From the NCBI GenBank assembly GCA_023614405.1, contig CM042689.1:277953533-278017532 (forward strand): a stretch of DNA of 64,000 nucleotides, read 5' to 3'. Each line of letters starts with the position of its first letter. Within the stretch, counting starts at the first letter, position 1. Made by a program: the position numbers and the translations under genes. Below the pieces are notes generated by a model. The model was not told the DNA's origin. It was given only the letters and a program-made list of their open reading frames with translations, and made no database searches. The DNA is from Avena insularis (lineage: Eukaryota; Streptophyta; Magnoliopsida; Poales; Poaceae). This document shows positions 22,001-33,165 of the stretch, in pieces.

Positions 22001-23990
22001 ATCAATTTTCACATGTGAACATTTTCCCTGACACATCCAAGCAAGCCTATCTCTTCTGTCATGCCTTTCTTAATACATTGCCGCCATATTAAACTATTAA
22101 TCAATATCGCCTAAAACAAACTTACACAAAGAAATTCCACACACACATTTTGTAGGAAGGAGGATACTGGTTAGCTAAATATACCTGGATCTTGAACATT
22201 TCTACTACCTGTGCATTCTCAACTACTAACTCACCACTGACAAAAGAACTACGATACTTAGAGCCAAGATATACCCATTCCCTAAAAATTGAGCCCCCAA
22301 TTTTTCCTTTTTTTTCCTTAGACTTACTTTTTCATAGAATAAAGTCCACTTTTCATCCCTGAACTACTAGGGAAGTTTACTTTTCGTCCTAAAACTCCTG
22401 TTTGGTCCGAAATAAACCTCGAACTCTTGGAGAAGTTCAAATCTCATCTAACCCCAGAAAACTCTTAGGTGGATAACATGTGACACAAAAAAGGTATATT
22501 AGACTGAACAGGAACCGGATCTGGAGCGGGACATTCTGCTCATCGGCGGCACTCTGTGATCATCGCGCTCGTAGGAGGAATCCATGGTCGCTTCATGCCT
22601 CCATGCTCCTTTCTTCTCATGGAAGGCACAACTAGACGGTCAGATCAAAAGGGTGACATGATGGGTTGGTTCTAAGCGTATATGACCGGTGTGGTGCTAG
22701 GGGAAAGGGGTGTGACAGTGATGTGTTAATTGCCAGGGTGGGCACATGTCGTGGCTATGCTAGGGCAGGTCGGAGTGCCACTAATAGGGCATGGTGGTGA
22801 ACATGGTACTAGAAGGTCGACTAGGTCGGGGGCTCAGTGATTTTATTTTTACTTTTTAGATCTGTGAGGGATGCGTCATGGTACGGTTAGGGGGTTGTTT
22901 TCTTTGTCCAAGTCATTCCATTTCTCTGGTCAGGAAGGATTTGAACTTTTTCAAAAGTTCAGGTTTTTTTTGGGAGGAACAGAAATTTTAGAATGAAAAC
23001 TAAACTTTCACAAGACTTCAGGGACGAAATCTGGGCTTTCTTATTTTTCATAAGTCTTAATTAGTAATAATAATCATGAGATAGTTATAGCAGATGAAGC
23101 TATAGAAAACCTGTTAATCACTACTCCTTACAGTGATAGTGATCCAAAACCTAGTAGTGAACCGAAATATTTGCGGATAATGACTTGGGGATTTTTATTT
23201 TTTGTGTGGTGAAAATAGTCATCTGGCATGGAGTAGCTTCTTCAATCTGTTTGGTTAGCAATAACTTATTACAGTCAAAGGATACAACTATGGATGATTA
23301 GATTGAGAAAAACTTTTTTTTCTAATGCGCTGGAGTAGCCTCACAAGGAAAATGATACCGCTTGAAAATTATAATTTCAACATTTCTTACAAAGAACCAA
23401 CTGAAGATTTTGAGGCACGTTTCAGGTACAGAATAGAGTAGCAATTTTGATTCTAATACAGCTTTGTTTTTTATCAAGAGGTCATTCCTGGAAAAAAAAA
23501 CTTGGTAAATTTGGCAAATAAATAGTTTTGTTGGTTTTGCAAGGCTTTTCTTACACGTAAATAGGGGCTAATTTCAGATTCGCGCCAGGCACTGAATTTC
23601 TATTGCATAAACCGACTATACTTTGTCGAAGGAAAAAAATGACTTACCAGCCAGCTCGTCAGGGCAATGCGCCCATACGTTGTTTCCGTAGAGGCATTTC
23701 CACAGCATCATGGCCTGCCCCGGTCGGAATCCTTGCGACTGCACCCATTTCTGCGAAAACATAAGCTAAAAAACAAGCGCAGGCTAATAACTGACAGATG
23801 AATCGAGCTCTTACGGTCTTACCTCGAGTTCTGGGTAGTCCATTCCCTTGAGCATGACCCTGGAGCCGGGCTCGCAGCGGGCGGCAGCGGAGGGCCGTCG
23901 GATGGCCGAGAACAGGCGCCGCGACGGGGGAGGGGAGGAGTGGGCGCGGAGGGAGGACGCGCCCCACCGGAGAAGAGGCAGCGCCGCCAT
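19083..23990 (-). CDS. rlmN-like: RlmN-type radical SAM RNA (adenine-C2) methyltransferase, 8 exons
   Basis: Host gene. Exons on the minus strand: 23990-23823, 23750-23648, 21427-21330, 21252-21122, 21031-20923, 20105-19914, 19830-19694, 19353-19083. All introns are GT-AG, the phases join, and the 1209 bp frame gives 402 residues (E. coli RlmN has 384). RlmN adds a methyl group to C2 of an adenine in large-subunit rRNA and in some tRNAs. Visible marks: the radical-SAM cysteines C-X3-C-X2-C (CAMNCQFC) in exon 4, the catalytic cysteine seven residues before them (CVSSQVGC), GMGEP in exon 6, and the second catalytic cysteine in AACGQL in exon 8. The first 45 residues are rich in Arg, Ser and Ala, few acidic, like a chloroplast or mitochondrial transit peptide. 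Start chosen at the ATG before [10 protein letters not shown]; an upstream in-frame ATG at 24074 is possible. It appears intact. Confidence 0.93.
20123..20790. repeat. Imperfect direct duplication inside intron 5
   Basis: Within the intron between exons 5 and 6 of the RlmN-like gene, 20130-20400 is repeated at about 20408-20790. Shared landmarks are TGGAAACTGCAGAGGA (20167 and 20450), AAAATCGTATTCATAAAAGA, and ATATGGAATACTGGCAGTTG (20353 and 20743). The second unit contains about 107 extra bases near 20545-20680. It does not touch the splice sites. Confidence 0.8.
22315..23055. mobile_element. Inverted-repeat element in intron 2 (unclassified)
   Basis: About 0.74 kb in the large intron 2 of the RlmN-like gene. 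The left end (near 22319-22400) and the right end read in reverse (23050-22970) are similar but imperfect inverted repeats: both have TTAGACTTA-like ends, then an AT-rich run, then TCATCCCTGAACT or TCGTCCCTGAAGT. The middle is GC-richer with no clear ORF. I could not identify a clean target duplication, so the superfamily (perhaps Mutator-like) is open. No transposase is visible. Confidence 0.5.
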
Positions 23991-24200
23991 CGGAATTGCT
24001 GGCTGGTATGGTCCCGCTGTCTCCGCGGTTGGTATTTTATTTTTCTCGCGAGCAATGCTGGATAGAGCAAACAAAACGAGGCCTGCAAAACAGTATCCGG
24101 ACTGGATTGCTAATTTCTGTGGGTTTCTTCAACTCATTTCCTGGGCTTCTTTTTAACATCTCTGCTTGGGCTTTATCGGAAGCAGACCAAGACTTCTTAA
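23991..24200 (-). promoter_or_regulatory. 5' flank of the RlmN-like gene
   Basis: Only about 210 bases separate the chosen ATG from a hAT-like repeat at 24201, so 5' untranslated region and core promoter must lie here or within the repeats. No convincing TATA box was seen on the minus strand, which would fit a housekeeping gene. The assignment rests on position alone. Confidence 0.35.
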
Positions 24201-24785
24201 TAGGGCTGTAACAGACCGGATCGGATCTGATCGGTTTTGCTTGTACCATATTTTTTATCGAATTCGGATCGGAGGATAATGAATGGTTGTGGATTCGCAG
24301 ATGTATCGGATCACAGATTTGAAACGGAAGTGGTGTAGACTCGGATAGTAAACAAAAGTAGTTAGATCAATACTCTCATAGATAGATAATTATATTTCTA
24401 TCAAAACTTGAGAGGGATCAAAACTTTCGACCTTGAAGGAGTCAATTAGTTAAGAACATATACACATGATTTTAGCTAACATCTAAGAATTGACAAGATG
24501 GTATCAATATAAATTGAATAGTTAAGCCATCAATCTGCTGGTAGTAAAATTCAAAGCTAGACATGCAAGCTAAATAAACTCGATAACTCAATAACTAATA
24601 ACTTTTTATATTTGCATAGGTTTTAACTCAAAATTTGGATTATCCGGTTTAAAACACTCGGAAGATCCTAATTGATTTTCGAATAATTCATATCCGCATG
24701 CTATTTTCTACACTATATCATAATGGATTCTTTAAAATCGAATATGGATACTTTAAAAAGGAATCGGTGTGGAAATTTTATCCTA
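24201..24785. mobile_element. hAT-like short element, right end lost
   Basis: The left end TAGGGCTGTAACAGACCGG and the following GATCGGATCTGATCGG, ACCATATTTTTT and GAATTCGGATCGGA runs match the element at 25354-25951. Homology can be followed to about 24783 (GGAAATTTTATCC against GCGAAAATTATCC), but the closing inverted repeat is absent and an LTR-like piece follows. No coding capacity. A decayed relative of the intact copy next to it. Confidence 0.6.
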
Positions 24786-25345
24786 CATATCATTAGGAAT
24801 GCTCAGGGTCATTATGGGCATCCAGGTCCCGCTGATAATCATTGGTTTCTCGATCATGTCTGTTGTGTTTCTGAACCGTAGGATAACACACTTGCGTTCA
24901 ATAACGCCTGGAGATCATTTTGGAATCATTGGGATCACCGGAGTGAAGAGAGGAGAGAACCGCAAGTGTTCTGGGTGAATTCGAATGTTAATCGGAGTGG
25001 TCCAAAAGGAGTTTCGGATCGTAAGAAATTAAATAAATATGGATTTAATATTAGTTACTGGAATTAAAATTTAAAATATAACTTAAATTTAATTTTTTAG
25101 GTAGACTACCTTAATCGGCCACTTCATGGAGGGAAGGGCCATGTGGGGCCACCTCCCCAAGGAGGAAGAGGAGGGGCCAGCCTAGGGCATGGTGGGCGGG
25201 ATGGGGCCCACCCTAGCTGTCACTGCCTCCTCAAGCCCTAGGGCTCCCCTCCCCTATCTAAGGAGGGGACATGTGGGGAGGGGAGACACACCAATCCCAA
25301 GCCCCGAGGCATTTTCCTTTGTGGCTTATCTCTCTTCCGTTGGCT
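24786..25345. repeat. LTR fragment (Gypsy/Copia, unclassified)
   Basis: It contains stretches typical of Triticeae LTR promoter regions: a segment near 24826-24920 (CCGCTGATAATCATTGG, GAACCGTAGGATAACACACTT) that resembles the corresponding part of the RLC LTRs in this window, followed by a GC-rich block (25120-25290) with repeats of GGGG and GCCC. No LTR ends, primer site or ORF are visible. The piece probably continues past the hAT insertion to about 26060. Confidence 0.45.
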
Positions 25346-25353
25346 CTCGTGCT

Positions 25354-25951
25354 TAGAGATGTAAACGGATCAGATCGGATATTGCTATTACCATATCTTT
25401 TACCATATTTTTTGGCGAATTCGGATCAGAGCGGATAAAAGCCGGATGCGGATTCAAATTCGAATTATATCGAATTACGGATATGGGGCGGATTTGGAGC
25501 GGACTCGGATTGGAAGAGGATTACTGAGCAAATACACATAGAAAAATAAAAATTTATTTACTTTATGAAAAAGAAATGACAAGAAAGCATGCAACACTAG
25601 ATATCAACAGTATAAAAGTGCAAGATTGATAATAGCGTAGTATAACATGCATATGTACCATGTATAGCTAGCCGATAAACTAACTAGATTGTCTAGATAT
25701 TGTGTTTATGCTAAATATATCGGATTATCCTATTTGAGTATCTCGGACAATCCGCATAAAATGTCGGATTATCCTTATTCGTCGGATATCATCAATACCA
25801 TATCCGCTGCCATATCCGTCGGATATCTGCTCGACAAATATTCGCATCCGCATCCATATCCGCCGGATATCTAAAAAGGCACGCCATATCCTCAAAAACG
25901 GACGCGGATGCGGATTCAGAGCGAAAATTATCCATACCATTTACATCCCTA
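25354..25951. mobile_element. hAT-family MITE with 8-bp target duplication
   Basis: A 598 bp element with terminal inverted repeats TAGAGATGTAAACGG and, at the right end in reverse, TAGGGATGTAAATGG, flanked on both sides by CTCGTGCT (25346-25353 and 25952-25959). An 8-bp duplication and TA-starting ends are the mark of hAT transposons. The interior is made of many variants of GCGGATWYGGA and CATATCC, which are probable sub-terminal transposase sites. No ORF of a transposase is present, so it depends on an autonomous element elsewhere. Confidence 0.9.
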
Positions 25952-25959
25952 CTCGTGCT

Positions 25960-26450
25960 TGCGGTTCCAAGAAAAACTGTGTGCGCGTGTGATGACTTCA
26001 GCACCGACACGTCATCGTGCTACTGGATCCCAGATCCAAAAGATTTACTTCCGCAATCTCGACTAGGTCGGAGGAACCGAGAGTCGTTGTTGAACATCGT
26101 ACATGTGCAAAACCATAGAGGTGCTGCTAGTTGTGGCACATGGGCGACGAGCTAGGCAAAACCCTATATGGGCAACAAGCGGTGGCGGTGGTACTGGGCA
26201 TGAGCATGTCATGGCGTGGACCTAGAGGTCGATGGTTGGGGCATGCGTGAGCGTCGTTGTTAGGGCATGGCCCATGGGTTGGCCCGATCTTCCATGATTT
26301 CGATGGATTCGCGGTGAATCTAGGGAGGGGGGAGAGTGAGAGATGAACTCCACACGCAAAGAAGCACGGCGAACACACGTAAAACACAAACGCAATACAC
26401 ATCATTGGCTCGCACCGGCGGCTATCCAATATAATCTGACAAGTTCGGTA
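25960..26450. other. Unassigned repeat-like DNA
   Basis: The first part (25960-26060) continues the LTR-like sequence interrupted by the hAT element. 26100-26430 is G-rich on the plus strand with no recognised protein. The 100-codon minus frame here has no motif and is not called. Confidence 0.35.
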
Positions 26451-28168
26451 TTGGGCAAGAGATCCTTCTCAATCCGACACGGCGAGGTGAGATTCTTGAC
26501 GAGATCTTGATAGCTTCATAAGAGCAAACTCAATATGAAGATCTTGCACAACCCAAATTCTATTAATCTAGATTCGAAGAGGATTGTGATATTAGGTGCT
26601 CCTCATGAAGGAGCATGAGACTGATGGCGCGTTGTAGCGCTTCGTTGGGAGACCCCAAGAGCAAGGTGTGATGAGCACAACAGTAAGTCTTCCCTTAGTA
26701 AGAAACCGAGGTTATCGAACTGGTAGGAGGAAGGAAATGTCTCAAAGGTGTTGCTAGCAACTTGGAGACCTGCACAACACAAACTCAAGACTTTGCCCCA
26801 ATGAACAGTGAGGTTGTCAATCTCACCGGTTGCTGTAACAAAGGATTAACTGTATAGTGTGGAAGGTAATAATGGTTTGCAAAAATTAAACAGTAATAGT
26901 GGAAGATGTATCAATGGTAAAGATTGGACCGGGGTCCATATTTCACTAGAGGTGTTCTCCTTAGATAAACAAACATGGCATGCTGGGTAAACAAATTACA
27001 GCAGGGCAATTGACAGGACTAAGCAAGGTATAACAATGCAATACTAGACATCATGATCCTATGGTATTCGATTGGGCAATACAACAAGATACATAGACCG
27101 CCATCCAACTTCATTTATGACTAGAAGTCCACGTTTGGGTTATCATCCGAACCCCCTCCAATATTAAGTTGCAAGCAACAGACAACTGCTTTAAGCAAAG
27201 TGTGTAAGGTAAACAATCCACTTGTTCCATGAACAAGAGACTGTTGTTTTATCCCTAGTGGCAACATAACATCTACAACCTTAGAGATTTCTGTCACTTA
27301 CCTTAGATTAAATAGAGGCATGAACCCACTATCGAGCATAAATACCCCCTCTTGGAGTCACTAGCAACTACTTAGACAAGATAGCTACTAACAACGGAGA
27401 GCATGCAAGATCACAAACAACATAGACATGATATAATCAATAAGACAAAACCATTAATCAATCTGACATAGTAATCTCAATATCCATCGGATCCCCACAA
27501 ACATGACATGCATGATTACAAATAGATGAGATCTTGATCATGAACAGAGCTCACAAGATCTAGACATGAAAGCATGAAGGAGGAGATACAACCATCTAGA
27601 TACTACATGGACCCATAGTCCAAGGTGGAACTAATCATGCTTCATACCGGAGGCTGGCATGATGAAGAAGAAGGCCTCCGAGATGATCTCCCCTCCGGCA
27701 GGGTGCCGGGAAGAGCTTCAGATCCCCCGATCTAGGGATGATGGTGGCGGCGGCTATAGATGGTTTCGTGGAATATTGATCAGGTACTTAGGGTTTAGGT
27801 ATCGGGGGCTTCTTATAGGCGAAGAGGGAGGCCGAGGGGGTGCCCGAGGCTGCCGTGACTTCATGCGCTGGGTGGCCCACCAAGCATGGGACAGGGTGTG
27901 GCCCCCTCGAGGCCCTCCTCCGTCTCGTCTTCTGGCTCCGTGTTCCCCACGGTAAAATATTGACTTTGGCTTTGTCCGTCCAATTCGAGAATATTGATTT
28001 TCTTTTCTCGAACAAAAATGTAAGAAAACAGTAACTGCAATCGTGGACATCTTGTTAATAGGTTAGTACCAGAAAACATATAAAAACACCTCAAAGTGTA
28101 GACAAAGCAAAGTAGATACTAAACAAGCATGGAACATAAAAAATTATAGATACGTTTCCGACGTATCA
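26450..28168 (-). repeat. RLG-D 3' LTR (Athila-like Gypsy)
   Basis: Minus-strand LTR. The end at 28168 reads TGATACGTCGGAAACGTATC on the minus strand, the type of start used by Sabrina/WHAM/Fatima-like Triticeae elements. A minus TATA-like CCTATAAGAAG lies at 27810-27820, after which the sequence CTCACTGTTCATTGGGGCAA (minus, near 26800) and a CCAACGAAGCG block (near 26640) match the usual U5 region of those families. The left limit is not certain: I see no clear terminal CA or target duplication, so 26450 is an estimate. Confidence 0.6.
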
Positions 28169-28170
28169 AG

Positions 28171-28186
28171 CATCCCCAAGCTTAAC
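28171..28186 (-). promoter_or_regulatory. RLG-D 3' polypurine tract
   Basis: On the minus strand AAGCTTGGGGATG lies directly before the LTR start at 28168. This is the plus-strand primer site expected there. An almost identical sequence is found again at 30263-30278. Confidence 0.7.
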
Positions 28187-30980
28187 TCCTGCTCGTCCTC
28201 GAGTAGGTAAGTGATAAAAAGAATAATTTTTTAGGTGACTTGCACCATCAAAATCAAAATCAAACCATTTGCATGCATTGAAAGATGGGATCAAAGAACT
28301 CTAAACATGAGCATAAAAGATGGAGTTCTAATAGTAAGACAAAGTAACTATGCATGTAACATGAAAGGCTACAAACAAAGATCATGAATAACATGCATTG
28401 AAAAACGTTTGTTTGTTTCACATACAGAAAATATGGCATAGTGGCATTCAGCTTGTCCCTCATAGAATAGCAAATAGATGCATAGGACACCTTCAAAGTT
28501 CATAAGAGTGACTAGATACAAATAGCACAAGAACAAGAAATATCAATAATATGCATCAATCAATAAGTTTTGGGACAATGCACATAGAACTAAGAATGGC
28601 AACTATGCTCTCTTAACTGGTGCCTAAAGGTAGAATGTGGAGACTCAATATAGTGGTGGAAGAAAGGCCCTTCATAAAGGGAAGCAGGGATTTTAAGTTT
28701 CAAAAAGATTTTCCAAAAATTATGGTACTTGTTAGATTTCAGCTCTTATTGCCCCTATCATAAGCATCTTGAAGTGATTAAGGTTAAAGTGAACAAACTA
28801 TGGAGTATATGCTTGACAAAGTATAAGTTGGCAATCTGATGTCCCTTGAATACGAGGGCCGATCCTCATGCTACTCAACTTTAGTCACCTGTAATTTCTT
28901 GTCATAGTAAGTACATGTGTATCATAGAGAACCGCCAACGGGTTACCCCTTGTACATGGTACATGAGCTATCCCATAACCAAAATGACAAGGCAAGCAGA
29001 CAATGAGCATCTTAGTAATCTTCTTATTTACATGAGAATATGGTGTTTTTTTCTCTCTTTCCACTTTTCTCAATATGTCTCTTTTTTATAAGAACAAAGC
29101 TTCATAGATGTCTTTATGGTGATGCTGCAAGTTTCCACCATGATTAGGCATAGCTTAGGCTAGCGGCCCAAGCGTTTCTCTAACACACATACATAACTCC
29201 ATGGACTTACAAGCTCCCCTTTCATTTCACACCGACGACATCCATAGACAAAAGAGCATGATATCAACTATGTACAAAGTACAAGTGCAATATTGAAAGC
29301 GTTCCCCGTGATAGCACGGTTCTGCTAATTCCAACGTATAAGTGCAAGCATATACAACATAGATGACACAATGGTTCAAGTTTATTAGGGGCGAGAAATA
29401 TAAAGTGTGCCATCAAATTTGTGAGAGCTTTAATCACTAAGTTTTCATATAACAAAATACTTTTTAATTGGAAGATAGATGAAAACAAGAATATTCTTGG
29501 AATGGTGTAACACACCATGCATAGGAATTTATAGTGGACACTTTGGAATAACTTGGTTTCTTGGGAGTTGGAAGCATGAGTAGAGCTTACTCATTCAAGT
29601 GGAGGCTAGCAAAAGACTGGGAGCAACCAAATAAGAGAGCAATAATGGCCATAATCATGCAAAGCGACAAAACATTACTAATCAAAGCATGGAGTGGTAC
29701 TACAAGTCAAGTACTAAATGATCATAGAGTCTATGGTGACTTGTTCATAGTCATGACATGGTGTGAGCATGTGCCAAGTCACCCCAAATAAAGCATCAAC
29801 GAAGAATACCACAATACTATGCTTTTGCATGCTAAAACAACGCATGATTCTTTCAAGGCACACTAAGCAATCCCAATTGTTTGGAAAAAGTCATTCTACA
29901 ACAATAATCACTAAGCATAAGGTCAAAACAACACATAGCATGACATGCTAAAGTCTGTCACAGTCAAAGCAAGCTCCTCTTGCACTATTTCAAGCAAGAA
30001 CTTTCTACTCCTTTCCAACACCAATCAACTTATTTGAAATAACACAGCGAGAACGGGGGTCCAAACTACTTTATTCAAGCAAACTAAGCAAACCAAACAA
30101 AAACTAAGACGCTCCAAGAGCAACACAACAGTGCATGAAACAATAAAAATGAAGTGTCTAGAAAGACCTGAGCTTTTTATTGATGAAGAAGGGGATGCCC
30201 AAGGCATACCCAAGCTTTGACGCTTGTACCTCTTGAATATTTCATGGGGTGACACGGGGTGGCATCCCCAAGCTTGAGCTTTTGTCTATTCTTCATCTCA
30301 TTACATCATTCTCTCTCTACATCTGAAATTTTTTCCTTCATACAAAACTTCACACAATCTTCATTAGCAACATTAGTTTATTCAAAAGATAATAGACCTT
30401 TAGGTTTAGCTTTGGAACAGCAAAACTTTAACTAAAAACCCAATCTACTGTAGCAACTCCCTCAAAAAGCTCAATTTCCCAAAAAGAACCCAAAAAGGAA
30501 TCAATAAGAAGCAAATGCAAATAATGGCAGAAATCTGTCAAAACAGACCAGCAGATAGAAACCGATTTTTTCGAAGACCTTATGTTGCTCAAATTAAAAA
30601 GTGTTGAACTAACGAAAGTTAGCTAACATACTGGGGAATATATGCAAAATATCAGCTCAATCCGACTTACAGAGATTCCTCACGAATTTTTACGGCGGAG
30701 CACAAAAATCTGTTTCAGGACAGCAACTCCCCAAATCTTACTTCCCTCTCATTAGAGATCATTCTTGGCACAAAAGACAAACAAAAAGGATAAGGAGAGG
30801 TCATTACTAAAGTAATAACTTCCAAGACTCAAGAAAACTCTTGGATTATCTCCCAACAAGTACTTTTCTTTAACGCCTTTAAGTTAGGCACAAGAAGCAA
30901 GAATCAAGTGTTTTCAAATGAAGAAGCATTAACATCAAACCTTGCTTTCAAAAGAGTAGCAAAAAGCAACTTCACTCTCC
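28187..30980 (-). other. RLG-D non-coding 3' region
   Basis: About 2.8 kb without coding sequence. Parts match RLG-C in the same order: GCCAACGGGTTACCCCTTG near 28930, CATGATTAGGCATAGCTTAG near 29140, GGCCCAAGCGTTTCTC near 29165, and GCGTTCCCCGTGATAGCACGG near 29300. The last is the empty site of the CACTA insertion found in RLG-C. A second polypurine-like site sits at 30263-30278. Short ORFs here are unsupported. Confidence 0.6.
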
Positions 30981-31759
30981 TCATAGGGAAGTGTTCAATA
31001 CCTTTTTGAATGGAAATTGATATTTAATGGTGCCTTCTTTCATATCAATAATGACACCAACAGTTCTAAGAAAATGTCTTCCCAAAGTAATAGGACAAGA
31101 AGTATTGTATTCAACATCCAAAACATAGAAATCAATAGGGACATAAGCGTTGTTAACCATAATAAGAACATCATTAACACTCCCCATGAGTTTCTTCTTA
31201 GCATTATCATTAAGTGGGACATCCAAATAACAATCTTCCAAAGGTGGCAAATCAAGCATTTCATAAATCTTCCTAGGCATAATAGAGACACTAGAACCAA
31301 GATCACATGAAGCTTTGAGATCAAAGTTATTCACTTGCATATAAATAATAGGTTCCCAACTATCTTCTACTTTCCTAGAAATAGACGCTTTGTGCTTCAA
31401 TTTCTCTTCCTTAATTTTAATAAGAGCATGTGTAATGTGTTTGGTGAAAGCTACATGCATATCACTAGCATCAGGACTTCTAACAAGCTTTTGTAGGAAC
31501 ATAATCACTTCAGAAATATTGCAACCATAAAGATCAAAATCAAACTTAGCATCACTAGAAGTAGACTCATTGGGCGTAGGCATTGTAGGAGGAGGAATAG
31601 GGACTTCTTGTGGTTTAGTGGCATCCATATTGGTGGTGGTGATAGTGCACACACTATTGTTTCTAGCAATTTCAGCTTCTCTTTCCCACTTAGCTTGAAG
31701 TTGGGCTAACAGTCTAACATTTTCATCAATAGTAACTTGTATAGCATGAGTAGCAGCAA
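30981..31759 (-). pseudogene. RLG-D gag C-terminus and aspartic protease
   Basis: Open minus-strand frame that continues the gag frame of 42902-43464 across the RLG-C insertion. It starts TFAATHAIQVTIDENVRLLA and includes a retropepsin-like domain: catalytic DLGSSVSIMP near 31290, then LGRHFLRTVGVIIDMKEG near 31050, and stops at 30981 (NTSL). Athila-lineage elements have this gag-protease fusion. The frame has no stop over 260 codons, so the protease part looks preserved, but no pol follows it. The five bases at 31760-31764 (AGGTA) are the RLG-C target duplication. Confidence 0.8.
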
Positions 31760-31764
31760 AGGTA

Positions 31765-33147
31765 TCATGACCCACAAGTGTAGGGGATCGCAACAGTCTT
31801 CGCGGGTAGTATTACCCAATTTATTGATTCGACACAAGGGGAGCCAAAGAATACTTGCAAGCCTTAACAACTGAGTTGTCAATTCAGCTGCACCTGGAAA
31901 TAGTTCTTGCTCACATAAGTTTATCAGTAGCAACAGTTTGTAGTAGCAACATCAAAGAAACAACAACAGTGAAACATGAGCAATAGTAACAGTAACGGTA
32001 ATAGTGGGATTCGAGTGCGGTAGGCATAGGGATGGATAGACGAGCGTTGCATGGACGAGTCTAAACATGTAACTTCAAGATCTAGGGCATTGCAGATAAA
32101 TAAGAATAAGCATCCAAGTACTAAACAATACTAGGCATGTGCTCCAAATATAGTCATACGTGCTCACAATGAGAACTTGCACAACATCTTCTGTCCAGCC
32201 AGACCATGGCAGCGGGGCCTCTAGGGAACTACTGGCAATTAAGGTGCTGCATTTAATAGAGCACTGAAGCAAAGCATTAACTCTTCGTGAACACATGTGA
32301 TCCTCACACCACAGCCATCCCCTCCGGTTGTCCCAATTATTATCACTTTGGGGCCTTTGGATCCGGACAATGATATGTGTACACAACTTGCAGATAAGAT
32401 CACAAACAATACTATCATAATGATTCAATAATAAGTTCAGATCTGAGATCATGGCACTCGGGTCCTAGTGACAAGCATTAAGCACAAAAGTTGCAACAAA
32501 TTCAAATAGCACTAATAGAGATACTAGGCATTATGCCCTAACAGATCTTATTCGATTACATGATAGAACTCATCCAATCCCTACCATCCCCAAGCTTATA
32601 GCGGGGGATTACCCACTCATGGATGAGGGAAACATCGATGGTTGATGGAGAGGCATTGGTGATGACGATGGCGATGATCCTCTCCAAATTCCTCGTCCCG
32701 GCAGGGTGCCAGAACGGAGTTTCTGGATCCGAATCTTGGTTTCTGGTGGCGGCGGAGTGGAACTCTTTCTGGAAAACTATTGAACCCCCCCTTGGTTTTT
32801 AGGTCGAGAGGCAACTTATAGGCGCAGAGGGAGCCCAAGGGGATGCCTGGGGTGGCTGCACCCCCCTAGGCGCGGCCAGAGGTGGGCCCACGCCTGGCAG
32901 GGGTGTGGGCCCCCAGGCCCCTTCTCCGTCTCGTATTATGGCTCCGTCGGTCTTCTGGTGAAATATAATTTTTGGCATATTTTCTGGGATTTTTCCTGAT
33001 AGTTGATTTTCTGCACAAAAACAAGATACCAAGGTAATTCTGCTGAAAACAGTGTCAATCCATGTTAGTTGTATCCAAATCACACAAGTTTAGAGGAGAA
33101 CCAATAACAAAAGTGTTCGGGAAAGTAGATACGTTTTGGACATATCA
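31765..33147 (-). repeat. RLG-C 3' LTR
   Basis: A 1383 bp LTR, read on the minus strand from TGATATGTCCAAAACGTATC (33147) to ...GGGTCATGA at 31765; the other copy ends GGGTCATCA, so the terminal base pair is mutated here. A minus-strand CCTATAAG TATA-like site lies at about 32815-32822. It pairs with 41545-42896 and differs mainly by small indels such as a run near 31940-31960. Confidence 0.88.
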
Positions 33148-33148
33148 A

Positions 33149-33165
33149 CTCCCCCCAAGCTTAGC
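33149..33165 (-). promoter_or_regulatory. RLG-C 3' polypurine tract
   Basis: On the minus strand GCTAAGCTTGGGGGGAG lies next to the LTR start at 33147, the site where plus-strand DNA synthesis would begin. The same sequence recurs at 36771-36787. Confidence 0.75.

Noticed and set aside
24786..25345. Possible exon or promoter of a second gene upstream of the RlmN-like gene
   Set aside because: The sequence resembles parts of the RLC LTRs in this window and has no coding frame.
27659..28094. Overlapping frames near the RLG-D LTR promoter
   Set aside because: They overlap on both strands within the LTR and match the known untranslated promoter layout of Athila-like LTRs.
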